Shown: positions 1 through 8,025, counted from the first letter of the stretch. The stretch is 12,131 nucleotides of DNA from an uncultured Prevotellaceae bacterium (GCA_946539475.1 CAMNHM010000080.1:1-12131); one strand, 5' to 3'. A program made the numbers and translations. The notes: generated by a model not told the origin, from the sequence alone.

Positions 1-1663
1 AGATTGATTTCTCTTTCGTCTCCGATGAGAAGACGAAGAAGAGGGCGTGCTTGCCGGTGAAGTCGGCCAGGGTCGGCACCTCGAGGGCCATCTCCGTAGA
101 GGTCTGGGGCATATCGGCCTTCAGCGTGAAGGTGCCTATGGGCTTGCCGCCCTGCGACTCCCACGGGCGGTCGATCATCACCTTGATGGTGCCGTCGATG
201 CCGGCGGGGATGAGGCGCAACAGCAGCTGCAGGTAGTCGCCGTCATAGCTCTTCGTGAAGTTGAAGTATTTGTAGCCGACGATAGAGCCGTCGGTATTGT
301 TCACCACGTGGTTCGTGTTGTAGCGCAGGTCGTAGGGCGCACCGTATTTCTCCTTGGAGTTGAGTGCCTGCTCTGAGATGGTGCGGTCGGGCGTGCCGTA
401 GGAGGTCGCCACATAACTGCCGTAGAAAATCTTCTTCGGCCAGTTGTGCTCTGCCGGCTTGGGTCCTGTGTACCAGCAGGCGATACCTGCCGAATGGCGC
501 TCGAAGGGATCGAGTCCTTCCAGTGCGAAACCTTCAGAGGTGTATTCAGCCTCGGAGATCTCCACCTTGCCGCCGGCACCTTCCTCAACCTTTACGGTGA
601 TGGGTGCCACCATGGCCTGACGCGAGAACTCGTCGAGTCCGCACTGGCGGTGGTAGAACACGTACCACTGTCCGCCAATCTCACAGATTGAGCCGTGGGT
701 ATTGCCGTTCACGGTGGCCGAGGCGATGGTGTCGCCCTGTTCGTTGATTTCGCGTCCGCGCCCGTCGATGATGGTTCCGCCGTAGGTCCAGGGGCCGAGC
801 GGATGGTCGCCGTAGGCATAGGCGAGGGTATAGTTCGACTCAGGCAGAGCGAACTCGCCGTCCTTTGTCCAGCGGCTGTAGATGAACACGTACTTATCCT
901 TGATCTTGCGGATGCTGGAAGCCTCGAAGAAACGGAATTCGTTGCCAGGCTTTTCCTGATATCCGGGAATCATGCCGTCGACAGCCTTGGTGCCCGGCTT
1001 GACGGTGGCCATCGTCTTGGGGTCGAGTTCTGCTCCCATCGAGTGGCCGAAGCCCCAGTAGCCATACACCCGTCCGTCGTCGTCGACAAACACGGCAGGG
1101 TCGAAGGCCAGCACGCCGTCGGTAGCATTGGGATTCGTCTGGCTCCAGTTGCACACCTCGAAGGGGCCGTCGGGGCGGTCGCTCTTGGCGATGAGCCCGT
1201 TTCGGCCTCCATGCTGGTCGTTGGGGTAGAGGTAGTAGGTCTTCTTGCCCGTACTGTCGGTCACCATCGTCACGTCAGGCGCAAAGAGCACGTCGGCCAG
1301 TCCTGCCGAGTCGAGCTGTTCGCCCTTGGCGTTCTTGTCCACACGCAGTATCTCGCCGTCGTAGCGCCATCGCCAGAGGGTGTCGACGGATGCCGACCAA
1401 ACCACGAGTTCCCGTCCGCAGTAGTCGGTGATACGGCTGTCGTGCGAACCATAGATATATACGCGCTGCTTGCCGGGCTGGTCCGGATCCTCGAACACGT
1501 ATGGCTCGCCGTCGGGGATGTGCTCCCATAGTGGCAGATAGGGATTGCCGGGAGTGGTCAGTTCTGCTTTGACTGTTTCTGTCTGTCCGCTGGTGCACGA
1601 TGATGTCGCCATGGCCAGTAGGGCGCAGCATGCTGCTGCCGTTGCAAGGTTCTTTGTTTTCAT
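1..1663 (-). CDS. GH43 family glycoside hydrolase with C-terminal CBM6-like domain, lipoprotein (3' end outside window)
   Basis: Probable arabinan- or xylan-degrading exo-enzyme (alpha-L-arabinofuranosidase or beta-xylosidase type). 554 residues are visible and the frame is open at the left edge. The start at 1663 opens a lipoprotein signal: MKTK, a hydrophobic stretch, then TSSC with the lipidated Cys at residue 23, so a membrane-anchored, probably surface enzyme. The GH43 five-bladed propeller covers about residues 40-345. The three acidic catalytic residues can be placed: D51 in IPDGEP (base), D188 in FDPAVF (pKa modulator) and E247 in FFEASS (acid), with the conserved His at H323 in GNTHGS. 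Residues about 410-554 look like a CBM6 beta-sandwich (IDRPW, IGTFTL, GKHALFFVFS); the family usually ends soon after this, so probably only a short tail is missing. It follows the symporter by 27 nt on the same strand and is likely co-transcribed. Substrate cannot be told from sequence alone. Confidence 0.9.
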   Translation of the reverse strand, partial: MKTKNLATAAACCALLAMATSSCTSGQTETVKAELTTPGNPYLPLWEHIPDGEPYVFEDPDQPGKQRVYIYGSHDSRITDYCGRELVVWSASVDTLWRWRYDGEILRVDKNAKGEQLDSAGLADVLFAPDVTMVTDSTGKKTYYLYPNDQHGGRNGLIAKSDRPDGPFEVCNWSQTNPNATDGVLAFDPAVFVDDDGRVYGYWGFGHSMGAELDPKTMATVKPGTKAVDGMIPGYQEKPGNEFRFFEASSIRKIKDKYVFIYSRWTKDGEFALPESNYTLAYAYGDHPLGPWTYGGTIIDGRGREINEQGDTIASATVNGNTHGSICEIGGQWYVFYHRQCGLDEFSRQAMVAPITVKVEEGAGGKVEISEAEYTSEGFALEGLDPFERHSAGIACWYTGPKPAEHNWPKKIFYGSYVATSYGTPDRTISEQALNSKEKYGAPYDLRYNTNHVVNNTDGSIVGYKYFNFTKSYDGDYLQLLLRLIPAGIDGTIKVMIDRPWESQGGKPIGTFTLKADMPQTSTEMALEVPTLADFTGKHALFFVFSSETKEKSI

Positions 1664-1690
1664 ATTTGTTCCTGTTTTGATGAGTTATTC

Positions 1691-3094
1691 TTACTCCCAG
1701 CATTCCAGCTCGTGGGCGATGTCGGGCATCTTGCTGCGTCTGAATGTCGGCTCTCTGATGCCTTGGCGTTTCTGCTGCTGATAGTCGTCGAGCAGTCTGA
1801 ATACATATTGTCCCAGGAGGATGATGGCCACCAGGTTGCAGGCAGTCAGCAGTGCCATGCAGAGGTCGATGATGCTCCACACGGTGTCGAGCGACACCAT
1901 GGCTCCGAACATCACCATGACGCCTCCCGACAGGATTCTGTATATGGTGAGTGGCCGCTGCGTGCTCCAGATGAAGCGCACGTTGGCCTCGCCGTAGTAA
2001 TAGTTGCCGATGATTGATGAGTAGGCGAACAGGAAGATGGCGATGGCGATGAACACCGGTCCCCAGGCCCCCACCTCTTGTTGCAGTGCCTCTTGCGTGA
2101 GCATGATGCCGTTGAGGTCGGGGTGGGTGTAGACACCGCTGATCAGGATGATGAAGGCCGTACACGAGCACACCACCAGCGTGTCGGTAAAGACTCCCAG
2201 AGCCTGTATCAGTCCTTGTTTCACGGGGTGGCTCACGGCAGCTGTGGCCGCTGCGTTCGGCGCGCTGCCCTCACCGGCCTCGTTGGAGAAGAGACCGCGC
2301 TTCACGCCGTTCATGATCGCTGCTCCCACCATGCCTCCGGCAGCCTGGTTCAGTCCGAAGGCATTCTCAATGATCACTCGCAGCACATGGGGAATCAGTT
2401 GGATGTTCATCAGGATGATGACCATTGCCAGTACGAAGTAGCCCACGGCCATCACCGGTACCAATACGGAACTGACACGGGCGATGCGCTGGATGCCGCC
2501 GAAGACGATGACGAGCGTCAGCACCGTCAGCACGGCTCCGGTCATCATGGGATCCCACCCGAAGGCTCCCTGCATGGCGCCGCAGATGGTGTTGGTCTGC
2601 ACCGAGTTGTTGGCCAGGCCGAATGATACCGTGATGAGTACGGCGAAGAGTATGGCCATCCACCGGCAGTGCAGGCCCTGCTGGATATAGTATGCCGGGC
2701 CACCGATGAAGGAGTCCTTGTGATGACGCTTGTACAGCTGGCCGAGCGTCGACTCCACGAAGGCTGTCGCCGAGCCCGCCAGTGCCATCACCCACATCCA
2801 GAAGACGGCCCCCGGACCACCTACCACGATGGCTGTTGCCACGCCGGCCAGATTGCCTGTTCCCACACGGGAAGCCAGTGAGACGGCGAAGGCCTGGAAC
2901 GACGATATATGCTTCTCGTTGCCCTTCGGGCGTACGGAGGCATCCGTCAGCAGGCGAAGCATCTCGCCCACCATGCGGAACTGCACGAAGCGAGTCTTCC
3001 ACGTGAACCATAGCCCGCAGCCCACCAGTGCCCCGATGATGACATAGCCCCAGATGGCGTCGTTGATGGTGTTGATAATATCTATTATATCCAT
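1691..3094 (-). CDS. Sodium:alanine/glycine symporter, AGCS family
   Basis: Inner-membrane carrier that takes up alanine or glycine with Na+ (APC superfamily, AGCS/AlsT/DagA type). The 467-residue protein has about ten hydrophobic segments. It carries the family signature GGPGAVFWMW at residues 92-101, the conserved VGTGNLAG loop at 77-84 and NEAGEGSAPNAAATA at 271-285. The frame extends upstream to an ATG at 3127, but that codon lies upstream of the promoter -7 box at 3117-3124, so the ATG at 3094 (MDIIDI) is chosen; it also fits the usual family N-terminus. The C-terminal tail after about residue 435 is charged and cytoplasmic. It is the first gene of a probable two-gene unit with the GH43 lipoprotein and diverges from dnaG. 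Which amino acid it carries is not determinable here. Confidence 0.95.
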   Translation of the reverse strand: MDIIDIINTINDAIWGYVIIGALVGCGLWFTWKTRFVQFRMVGEMLRLLTDASVRPKGNEKHISSFQAFAVSLASRVGTGNLAGVATAIVVGGPGAVFWMWVMALAGSATAFVESTLGQLYKRHHKDSFIGGPAYYIQQGLHCRWMAILFAVLITVSFGLANNSVQTNTICGAMQGAFGWDPMMTGAVLTVLTLVIVFGGIQRIARVSSVLVPVMAVGYFVLAMVIILMNIQLIPHVLRVIIENAFGLNQAAGGMVGAAIMNGVKRGLFSNEAGEGSAPNAAATAAVSHPVKQGLIQALGVFTDTLVVCSCTAFIILISGVYTHPDLNGIMLTQEALQQEVGAWGPVFIAIAIFLFAYSSIIGNYYYGEANVRFIWSTQRPLTIYRILSGGVMVMFGAMVSLDTVWSIIDLCMALLTACNLVAIILLGQYVFRLLDDYQQQKRQGIREPTFRRSKMPDIAHELECWE

Positions 3095-3116
3095 GGGTTT
3101 CTTATCAATTTGGTTG

Positions 3117-3124
3117 CAAAGATA
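3117..3124 (-). promoter_or_regulatory. Promoter -7 box of the symporter-GH43 unit
   Basis: The minus strand reads TTGTATCTTTGCA here, an excellent match to the Bacteroidetes -7 element TAnnTTTG in its common extended context. No clear TTTG -33 box lies 19-21 nt upstream. The expected transcript start leaves a leader of under 20 nt before the ATG at 3094. The position rules out the longer in-frame start at 3127. Confidence 0.7.
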
Positions 3125-3168
3125 CAATATTTTTGTTATATTCTCTTCGCTAACTCGAAATTTTGCAC

Positions 3169-3176
3169 TATCTTTG
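3169..3176 (+). promoter_or_regulatory. Possible distal promoter -7 box for dnaG
   Basis: TATCTTTG on the plus strand, with a weak TTCG 19 nt upstream (3146-3149). If active, it would give a dnaG leader of about 80 nt that contains the palindromes at 3183-3250. The match may be chance, and it lacks the following CA shared by the other four boxes in this window. Confidence 0.3.
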
Positions 3177-3182
3177 GCTTTG

Positions 3183-3202
3183 CCGAAGGTACTTACGTTC
3201 GG
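3183..3202. repeat. Small inverted repeat between symporter and dnaG
   Basis: CCGAA (3183-3187) and TTCGG (3198-3202) form a perfect 5-bp stem around a 10-nt loop. On the plus strand A residues follow; on the minus strand the U run comes before the stem, so it is not a normal intrinsic terminator in either direction. Two further inverted pairs overlap the dnaG promoter: CAAAT/ATTTG at 3210-3222 (over the -33 box) and AAGGTAC/GTACCTT at 3186-3192 and 3242-3248 (over the -7 box). Function unknown. Confidence 0.5.
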
Positions 3203-3218
3203 AAAAACTCAAATAAAA

Positions 3219-3250
3219 TTTGGTTATTCGCTCGCTTATTCGTACCTTTG
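3219..3250 (+). promoter_or_regulatory. dnaG-cls promoter (-33 and -7 elements)
   Basis: TTTG at 3219-3222, a 20-nt spacer, then TACCTTTG at 3243-3250. This is the full Bacteroidetes primary-sigma layout and the best-formed promoter of the window. The dnaG ATG begins only 8 nt after the -7 box, so the mRNA should have a leader of just a few bases or none. The short inverted repeats over both boxes could be operators, but no regulator can be named. Confidence 0.75.
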
Positions 3251-3258
3251 CAGTCAGA

Positions 3259-5226
3259 ATGATAGACAGAGCCACTATAGACAAGATCATGGACGCCACG
3301 AATATCGTCGACGTGGTGGGAGAGTTCGTCACGCTGCGCAAGGCAGGTGTGAACTACAAGGGCCTGTGTCCCTTCCACGACGACAAGACGCCGTCGTTCA
3401 TGGTATCTCCGACGAAGCAGATCTGTAAGTGCTTCGCCTGTGGTGAGGGCGGTACGGCCATCAACTTCCTGATGAAGCATGAACAGATCACCTATCCCGA
3501 GGCTCTGCGCTGGCTGGCCAAGAAGTACAGCATAGAGATAGAGGAGAAGGAACTGACGCCCGAGGAAAAGCAGCAGCAGAGCGACCGCGAGTCGATGCTG
3601 ATTGTAAATGAGTGGGCGAAGGATTACTTCTGTCGGATGCTGAAGGAAGACCCCGACGGCATCGCCATCGGCAAGCAGTACTTCCGCAGTCGCGGCATTC
3701 GCGATGACATCATCGAGAAGTTTCAGCTGGGCTATGCCCTGCAGAAGCGCGACTCGCTGGCGCTGGCGGCACAGAAGGCGGGATACAAGGCCGAATACTT
3801 GGTGAAGACGGGACTGTGCATACAAGGGGAGAAAGGTATCTACGACCGTTATGCCGGCCGTGTGATCTTCCCCTGGCTCAATGTGAGCGGAAGGGTGGTG
3901 GCCTTCGGTGGACGACTGCTCGACTCGCGTACCAAAGGTGTGCAGCAGAAGTACGTGAACTCGCCCGACTCGGAGATATACCACAAGGAGCGCGAGCTCT
4001 ACGGTCTCTTCCAGGCCAAGCGGGCCATCGCCAAGGAAGACCGTGTGTATATGGTGGAAGGCTATACCGACGTGATAGCCATGCACCAGGCCGGCGTGGA
4101 AAACGTGGTGGCCAACTCGGGCACGGCCCTCTCGCTGCACCAGATCAAGCTGCTCAGGCGGTTCACTCCCAACATCACCCTGCTCTACGACGGCGATGAG
4201 GCTGGTATCCATGCTGCCATGCGAGGTACCGACATGCTGCTCAGCGAGGGGATGAACGTGAAGGTGCTGCTGCTGCCTGACGGCGACGACCCGGACTCCT
4301 TTGCCCGCAAGCATTCCACACAGGAACTGAAAGACTATATCGAGCAGAACCAGACGGACTTCATCGAGTTTAAGACGGACAACCTCCTGAAGGGCGTTGA
4401 AGACCCCGTCAAGCGAAGTGAGGGCATCAGCAGCATCGTTCGCAGCATCGCCTTCATACCAGAGTCCATCACCCGCGATTCATTCATTACCAAATGCGCC
4501 CATCGCCTCAAGGTAGACGAGAAGGTGCTGGTGGACACGATGAACAAGTATATCGCCCGGGATAAGGAGGACAAGGAGAAAGAACGTGAGCGCAATGAGT
4601 CCCGGCAGCAGGATCAGCAACCAGCTGCAGAAGGTGGTGAGAAGGAACAGAGCCTGATTATGCCCATCGGACTCCATTCGCTCGACGAACAGACACGCGA
4701 GGTGGAGCGGCTGTTGGTTCAGAGCGTGGTCAGGCACGGGGGCGAGGTCATCTATGAGAACATTGAGACCGATGATGGCAATACGACCAATCTGACGGTG
4801 GCGCAGTATATCAGTTTCGACTTAGGGCAAGACAACCTGCAACTGCATGATGCACGCTATAATCAGATATTGGCTGAGGCCACAGCCCATAGTGGCGAAC
4901 CGGGCTTCGAAGCGGAGAGCTATTTCCTGCACCATCCCGACGTGGCCATCAGTAATCTGGCCACCGAACTGGCCATCGACCGTCATCAGCTGGGGCGCGG
5001 CTTCCAGTTGAAGGAGCGCGAGGGGAGCCTGAGGCACCATGTGCTCCATCTGGTGCTCGACCTGAGGATGGACATCGTGGAGAAACGCCTGAAGGAGATC
5101 CAACAGCAGCTCCGTCAGGTAGGCAACGATATGGGTCGCATTACGGAACTGCTCACGGAGTATAAGGAAACGCAAGAGCTGCGCGATGCCCTGGCCAGGC
5201 AGTTGGGTAACGACCTGGTGAGGTAA
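3259..5226 (+). CDS. dnaG: DNA primase DnaG
   Basis: Synthesises RNA primers for Okazaki fragments and works with the replicative helicase DnaB at the fork. The 655-residue protein has the usual order of domains. The N-terminal CHC2 zinc finger has C37, H40, C58 and C61 (CPFH, CFAC). The primase core includes YAGRVIFPW at about 198-206. The Toprim domain has E267 in EGYTD, DGDEAG at 311-316 and DGDDPD at 341-346, the metal-binding acidic residues. A highly charged linker (about 433-465, rich in K, E, R, Q) leads to a C-terminal region that should be the helicase-binding domain. The frame also opens at an ATG at 3220, but that lies inside the promoter; MIDRATIDKIMD from 3259 matches the family N-terminus. 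cls follows after 16 nt and probably shares the transcript. Confidence 0.97.
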   Translation: MIDRATIDKIMDATNIVDVVGEFVTLRKAGVNYKGLCPFHDDKTPSFMVSPTKQICKCFACGEGGTAINFLMKHEQITYPEALRWLAKKYSIEIEEKELTPEEKQQQSDRESMLIVNEWAKDYFCRMLKEDPDGIAIGKQYFRSRGIRDDIIEKFQLGYALQKRDSLALAAQKAGYKAEYLVKTGLCIQGEKGIYDRYAGRVIFPWLNVSGRVVAFGGRLLDSRTKGVQQKYVNSPDSEIYHKERELYGLFQAKRAIAKEDRVYMVEGYTDVIAMHQAGVENVVANSGTALSLHQIKLLRRFTPNITLLYDGDEAGIHAAMRGTDMLLSEGMNVKVLLLPDGDDPDSFARKHSTQELKDYIEQNQTDFIEFKTDNLLKGVEDPVKRSEGISSIVRSIAFIPESITRDSFITKCAHRLKVDEKVLVDTMNKYIARDKEDKEKERERNESRQQDQQPAAEGGEKEQSLIMPIGLHSLDEQTREVERLLVQSVVRHGGEVIYENIETDDGNTTNLTVAQYISFDLGQDNLQLHDARYNQILAEATAHSGEPGFEAESYFLHHPDVAISNLATELAIDRHQLGRGFQLKEREGSLRHHVLHLVLDLRMDIVEKRLKEIQQQLRQVGNDMGRITELLTEYKETQELRDALARQLGNDLVR

Positions 5227-5242
5227 GAGTTGGAATTGCTGG

Positions 5243-6703
5243 ATGTTGATTGACTGGAAGATCATATTACTGAGTGTCTATCAGATAGTGGTGATACTGA
5301 CAATCATCCACGTGGTGATGGACAACCGCCAGCCGGCGAAGACGATGGCCTGGGGGCTCGTCATCTGGTTCGTGCCGGTGGCGGGCATCGTGCTGTATCT
5401 CTTCTTCGGCGTGAACACCCGTAAGGAGCGCTTTATCAGCCAACGCAGTCTCGACCAGCTCTCGAAACGTTCGATGCTCGAATTCGTTGAGCAGAAGAAC
5501 CTGCAGCTGCCTGAGGAGCATCGGCAGCTGATAGACATGTTCGTCAGCGAGAATTTCTCGCTGCCCTTTAAGGATAGTGCCTGCGAAGTCTATACCGATG
5601 GCTATGCCTTCTTCCCGGCCTTGCTCTCGGCCATCTCCAAAGCCAAGGACCATATCCATATCGATATGTATATCATCGAGGACGACCCGTTGGGTAATCT
5701 GGTGGCCGACGCCCTTATCGACAAGGCCCGTCAGGGGGTAGAGGTCAAGCTGATCTACGACGATGTGGGGTGCTGGAATGTGAACCACCGGTTCTTTGAA
5801 CGGATGCGCGACGAAGGTATCGAGGTGGTGGCTTTCCTGCCCGTGAGGTTCCCTTCGTTTACGAGTAAAGTGAACTACCGTAATCACCGCAAGCTGATCA
5901 TCATCGACGGTCTGACGGGATTTGTGGGCGGTATGAATATCGCTTTGCGGTATGTTAAGGGACGGAGCGGCGAAGCTCAAGGAACCGCTCGCGAGAGATG
6001 GCGCGACACGATGGTACAGGTGACGGGCAGCGGTGTCTACGGCTTGCAGCGAGCATTCCTCGTCGACTGGTATTTCTGCGACCGCACGCTGATATCCAAC
6101 CGCAAGTACTATCCCTCCGTCTCGCAATCTCATGTCGCAAAGTATCCTGCCTCCCATGTGACACAGATGGTGACGAGCGGGCCCGTGACCCCCTACGCCG
6201 AGATTATGCAGGGCTACGTGCGCATCATCCTCTCAGCCAGGCGCTACGTGTATATGGAGACACCTTATTTCCTGCCAACCGAACCCGTGCTCTTCGCCAT
6301 GAAGACGGCTGCCGCAGCCGGTGTCGACGTGCGGGTGCTGGTGCCCTATCGCAGCGATACCAAGTTCGCCGAGTGGGCCAGCAGGAGTTATCTGCGCGAG
6401 GTGCTGGAGGCTGGCATCAAGGTGTCGTTCTATACAGCTGGATTCCTGCACTCGAAACTGATGGTGAGCGATGACAATATCTCTACATGTGGTTCTACGA
6501 ACGTCGACTTCCGTAGCTTTGAGAACAATTTCGAGTCGAACATGTTCTTCTACGGCAAGGAGATGGCCGTCAAGCTGCGTGACATCTATCTGGAGGACGA
6601 GCGTCAGAGCATCGCCATGAGCGACCTGCCCGAACGGATGAATCCCAAATTCCTCAAACGGTTGTGGGAGTCGCTGGTGCGGATGATGTCGCCTCTGATG
6701 TGA
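5243..6703 (+). CDS. cls: Cardiolipin synthase (phospholipase D superfamily)
   Basis: Makes cardiolipin by joining two phosphatidylglycerols at the inner membrane. The 486-residue protein starts with two membrane helices (about 5-25 and 36-56), the usual N-terminal anchor of bacterial Cls. It has two HKD motifs: H215, K217 and D222 in NHRKLIIID, and H403, K405 and D410 in LHSKLMVSD, each followed by the expected Gly/Ser-rich turn and N (GGMNIA; GSTNVD). Length is normal for the family. A stretch at about 240-250 (RSGEAQGTAR) looks like a small insertion before the WRDT motif compared with homologues as I remember them. The gene follows dnaG by 16 nt, and its last 50 bp overlap rsmD on the opposite strand. 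The start is ATG at 5243; no clear ribosome binding site is seen. Confidence 0.95.
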   Translation: MLIDWKIILLSVYQIVVILTIIHVVMDNRQPAKTMAWGLVIWFVPVAGIVLYLFFGVNTRKERFISQRSLDQLSKRSMLEFVEQKNLQLPEEHRQLIDMFVSENFSLPFKDSACEVYTDGYAFFPALLSAISKAKDHIHIDMYIIEDDPLGNLVADALIDKARQGVEVKLIYDDVGCWNVNHRFFERMRDEGIEVVAFLPVRFPSFTSKVNYRNHRKLIIIDGLTGFVGGMNIALRYVKGRSGEAQGTARERWRDTMVQVTGSGVYGLQRAFLVDWYFCDRTLISNRKYYPSVSQSHVAKYPASHVTQMVTSGPVTPYAEIMQGYVRIILSARRYVYMETPYFLPTEPVLFAMKTAAAAGVDVRVLVPYRSDTKFAEWASRSYLREVLEAGIKVSFYTAGFLHSKLMVSDDNISTCGSTNVDFRSFENNFESNMFFYGKEMAVKLRDIYLEDERQSIAMSDLPERMNPKFLKRLWESLVRMMSPLM

Positions 6704-7226
6704 AGATGGTGAAGTTGACGCTACCGTAGGTGCGGTGGTCGAGGAAATGGGGATGCTGCGTGAAGTCGTGGTCTTTGCCGTGTTCAAAGACGAAGATTCC
6801 ATTTTCCTTGAGCAGATTGTGAGACAGGATCAGGTCCGGGATGGTCGGCAGTTCCTTCAAGGCGTAGGGAGGGTCGGCAAAGATAAAGTCGAACTGTTGC
6901 TTGCATGCCTTGATGAAGCGGAAGGCATCGCCACGCAGGGGAACACAGACATTCGTGTCCAGTTTGCGCAGACACTCAGTGATGAACCGGTGATGGTCGC
7001 GATCCTGTTCTATGCTGATGACGTGGGCACATCCTCGTGATACAAGCTCGAGTGATATGCTGCCGGTGCCGGAGAAGAGGTCAAGTGCCGTGGCACCTTC
7101 AAAGTCGATGTGCTGGTTGAGCACATTGAAGATATTCTCCTTGGCAAAGTCGGTGGTCGGCCTTGCCTTGAACGTGCGGGGAATGTCGAAGTGTCGCCCC
7201 TTGTAGATGCCGGTAATGATTCTCAT
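6654..7226 (-). CDS. rsmD: 16S rRNA (guanine(966)-N2)-methyltransferase RsmD
   Basis: Methylates N2 of G966 in 16S rRNA using S-adenosylmethionine. The 190-residue protein begins MRIITGIYKGR, typical of RsmD. It has the SAM-binding motif I LDLFSGTGS at 48-56 and the catalytic DPPY motif at 118-121, characteristic of N-methyltransferases acting on an exocyclic amine. Its ATG overlaps the stop of the DUF3822 gene (ATGA), suggesting coupled translation. The family usually ends near the VNFTIF strand (170-175); here about 15 more residues, rich in Ser, Thr, Ala and Pro, are encoded antisense to the 3' end of cls, probably from loss of an earlier stop. Confidence 0.93.
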   Translation of the reverse strand: MRIITGIYKGRHFDIPRTFKARPTTDFAKENIFNVLNQHIDFEGATALDLFSGTGSISLELVSRGCAHVISIEQDRDHHRFITECLRKLDTNVCVPLRGDAFRFIKACKQQFDFIFADPPYALKELPTIPDLILSHNLLKENGIFVFEHGKDHDFTQHPHFLDHRTYGSVNFTIFTSEATSSAPATPTTV

Positions 7227-8017
7227 CTGCCTTTGGTGAAAAGTGTCATCAGGTCGAAGGGCATGCCTTGTATCTGTGTGGCCGGAGCACGGTTGAACTC
7301 TGCGGTGGGATTAATGACGTATGCCTTCTGGAGATACTTGCGTAGCTCCTGCGTGAGCCAGTCACGGTCGGGGATGTCGCCCACGATGTGCATCTCGTCG
7401 TGCTGGGGTTGCAGGTTGAGCTGCTTCCATACGTAGAGCAGGAAATAGAGTGAGTCGTGGGCACGGCTGGTGTCGAAGGCGTTGCAGAACTTGAAGCGGT
7501 GCTGCTGGAAGGAGAAGATGTCGAGCTGACGGTCGTGGAAATAGCCGTAGAGTTTCGAACGGTGCCCAGTGAAGCTGCGCTGGTGCAGGTATCGCCAGAC
7601 AGGAGCCATCAGGTGGATGGGGCGCACGTCGGCGTAGTGGTCGTTGATGACCGTCATCAGGTCCTTGTTGACGGAGAAGATGGCCACGGCATTCAGATCG
7701 GGCAGCACGTTGTAGACGATGCTCTGCTGTTCGCTCTTGGGGAAGGAGTGGTGGTAGAGCGTGCTGGCGTTACCCTCCTGGAACTGTTCCACGGGCACCA
7801 TCAGCACCTTGGAGTCGACCATCACCCTGGCTCGTCTGTGCTCCTCGGCCAGTAGGTCGGAAGTCTTGAAGGCCTCTCGCAGGTTGGCTGCCATCGAGAT
7901 GCCGCTTTTCACCACATAAGGCTCATAGACGATAGGCTGCTGCCCATTGGCATTGTCTATCATCGAGAACGACAGCGTGTTCTTGCCCACGCGGATTGTC
8001 AGCGTCTTGTTATTCAT
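7223..8017 (-). CDS. DUF3822 family protein
   Basis: A 264-residue protein of unknown function; DUF3822 is a family of Bacteroidetes proteins that I associate with the position just upstream of rsmD. There is no signal peptide or membrane segment, so it should be cytoplasmic. Visible pieces are an N-terminal beta-hairpin pattern (LTIRVGKNTLSFSMID, 5-20), a second one at about 155-180 (KLYGYFHDRQLDIFSF) and a hydrophobic HIVGD turn at 210-214. This spacing recalls actin-like (ASKHA/PilM) folds, but that is inference and no clear ATP-binding motif is seen. The frame runs on upstream to 8269, but ATG 8017 is chosen because the extension crosses the promoter and the small peptide gene. It lies 8 nt after the small gene and overlaps rsmD by 4 nt. 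Confidence 0.85.
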   Translation of the reverse strand: MNNKTLTIRVGKNTLSFSMIDNANGQQPIVYEPYVVKSGISMAANLREAFKTSDLLAEEHRRARVMVDSKVLMVPVEQFQEGNASTLYHHSFPKSEQQSIVYNVLPDLNAVAIFSVNKDLMTVINDHYADVRPIHLMAPVWRYLHQRSFTGHRSKLYGYFHDRQLDIFSFQQHRFKFCNAFDTSRAHDSLYFLLYVWKQLNLQPQHDEMHIVGDIPDRDWLTQELRKYLQKAYVINPTAEFNRAPATQIQGMPFDLMTLFTKGR

Positions 8018-8025
8018 ATCTTCTC

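Noticed and set aside
695..1531. A 278-codon open frame on the plus strand
   Set aside because: It is antisense to the GH43 gene, whose catalytic motifs and lipoprotein signal are all in the other frame. The translation is rich in V, G, A, H and R without domains, as expected for the shadow of G+C-rich codons.
3095..3127. Longer symporter start at 3127 (11 extra residues)
   Set aside because: The codon lies upstream of the -7 box at 3117-3124, so it would not be on the transcript, and the family N-terminus fits the ATG at 3094.
3183..3206. Rho-independent terminator at the CCGAA/TTCGG stem
   Set aside because: The stem is only 5 bp, and the T run lies on the wrong side for either strand to form stem-then-U.
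3193..4314. A 373-codon open frame on the minus strand across dnaG
   Set aside because: It covers the zinc finger and Toprim domain of dnaG in antisense, begins inside a conserved coding region, and shows no recognisable motif.
5965..5990. GAGCGG/CCGCTC inverted repeat
   Set aside because: A 6-bp stem with a 14-nt loop inside cls with no T run after it; likely chance in G+C-rich coding DNA, though it coincides with a small possible insertion in the protein.
5267..6157. A 296-codon open frame antisense to cls
   Set aside because: It lies opposite the first HKD motif and membrane anchor of cls and has no family features; a shadow frame.
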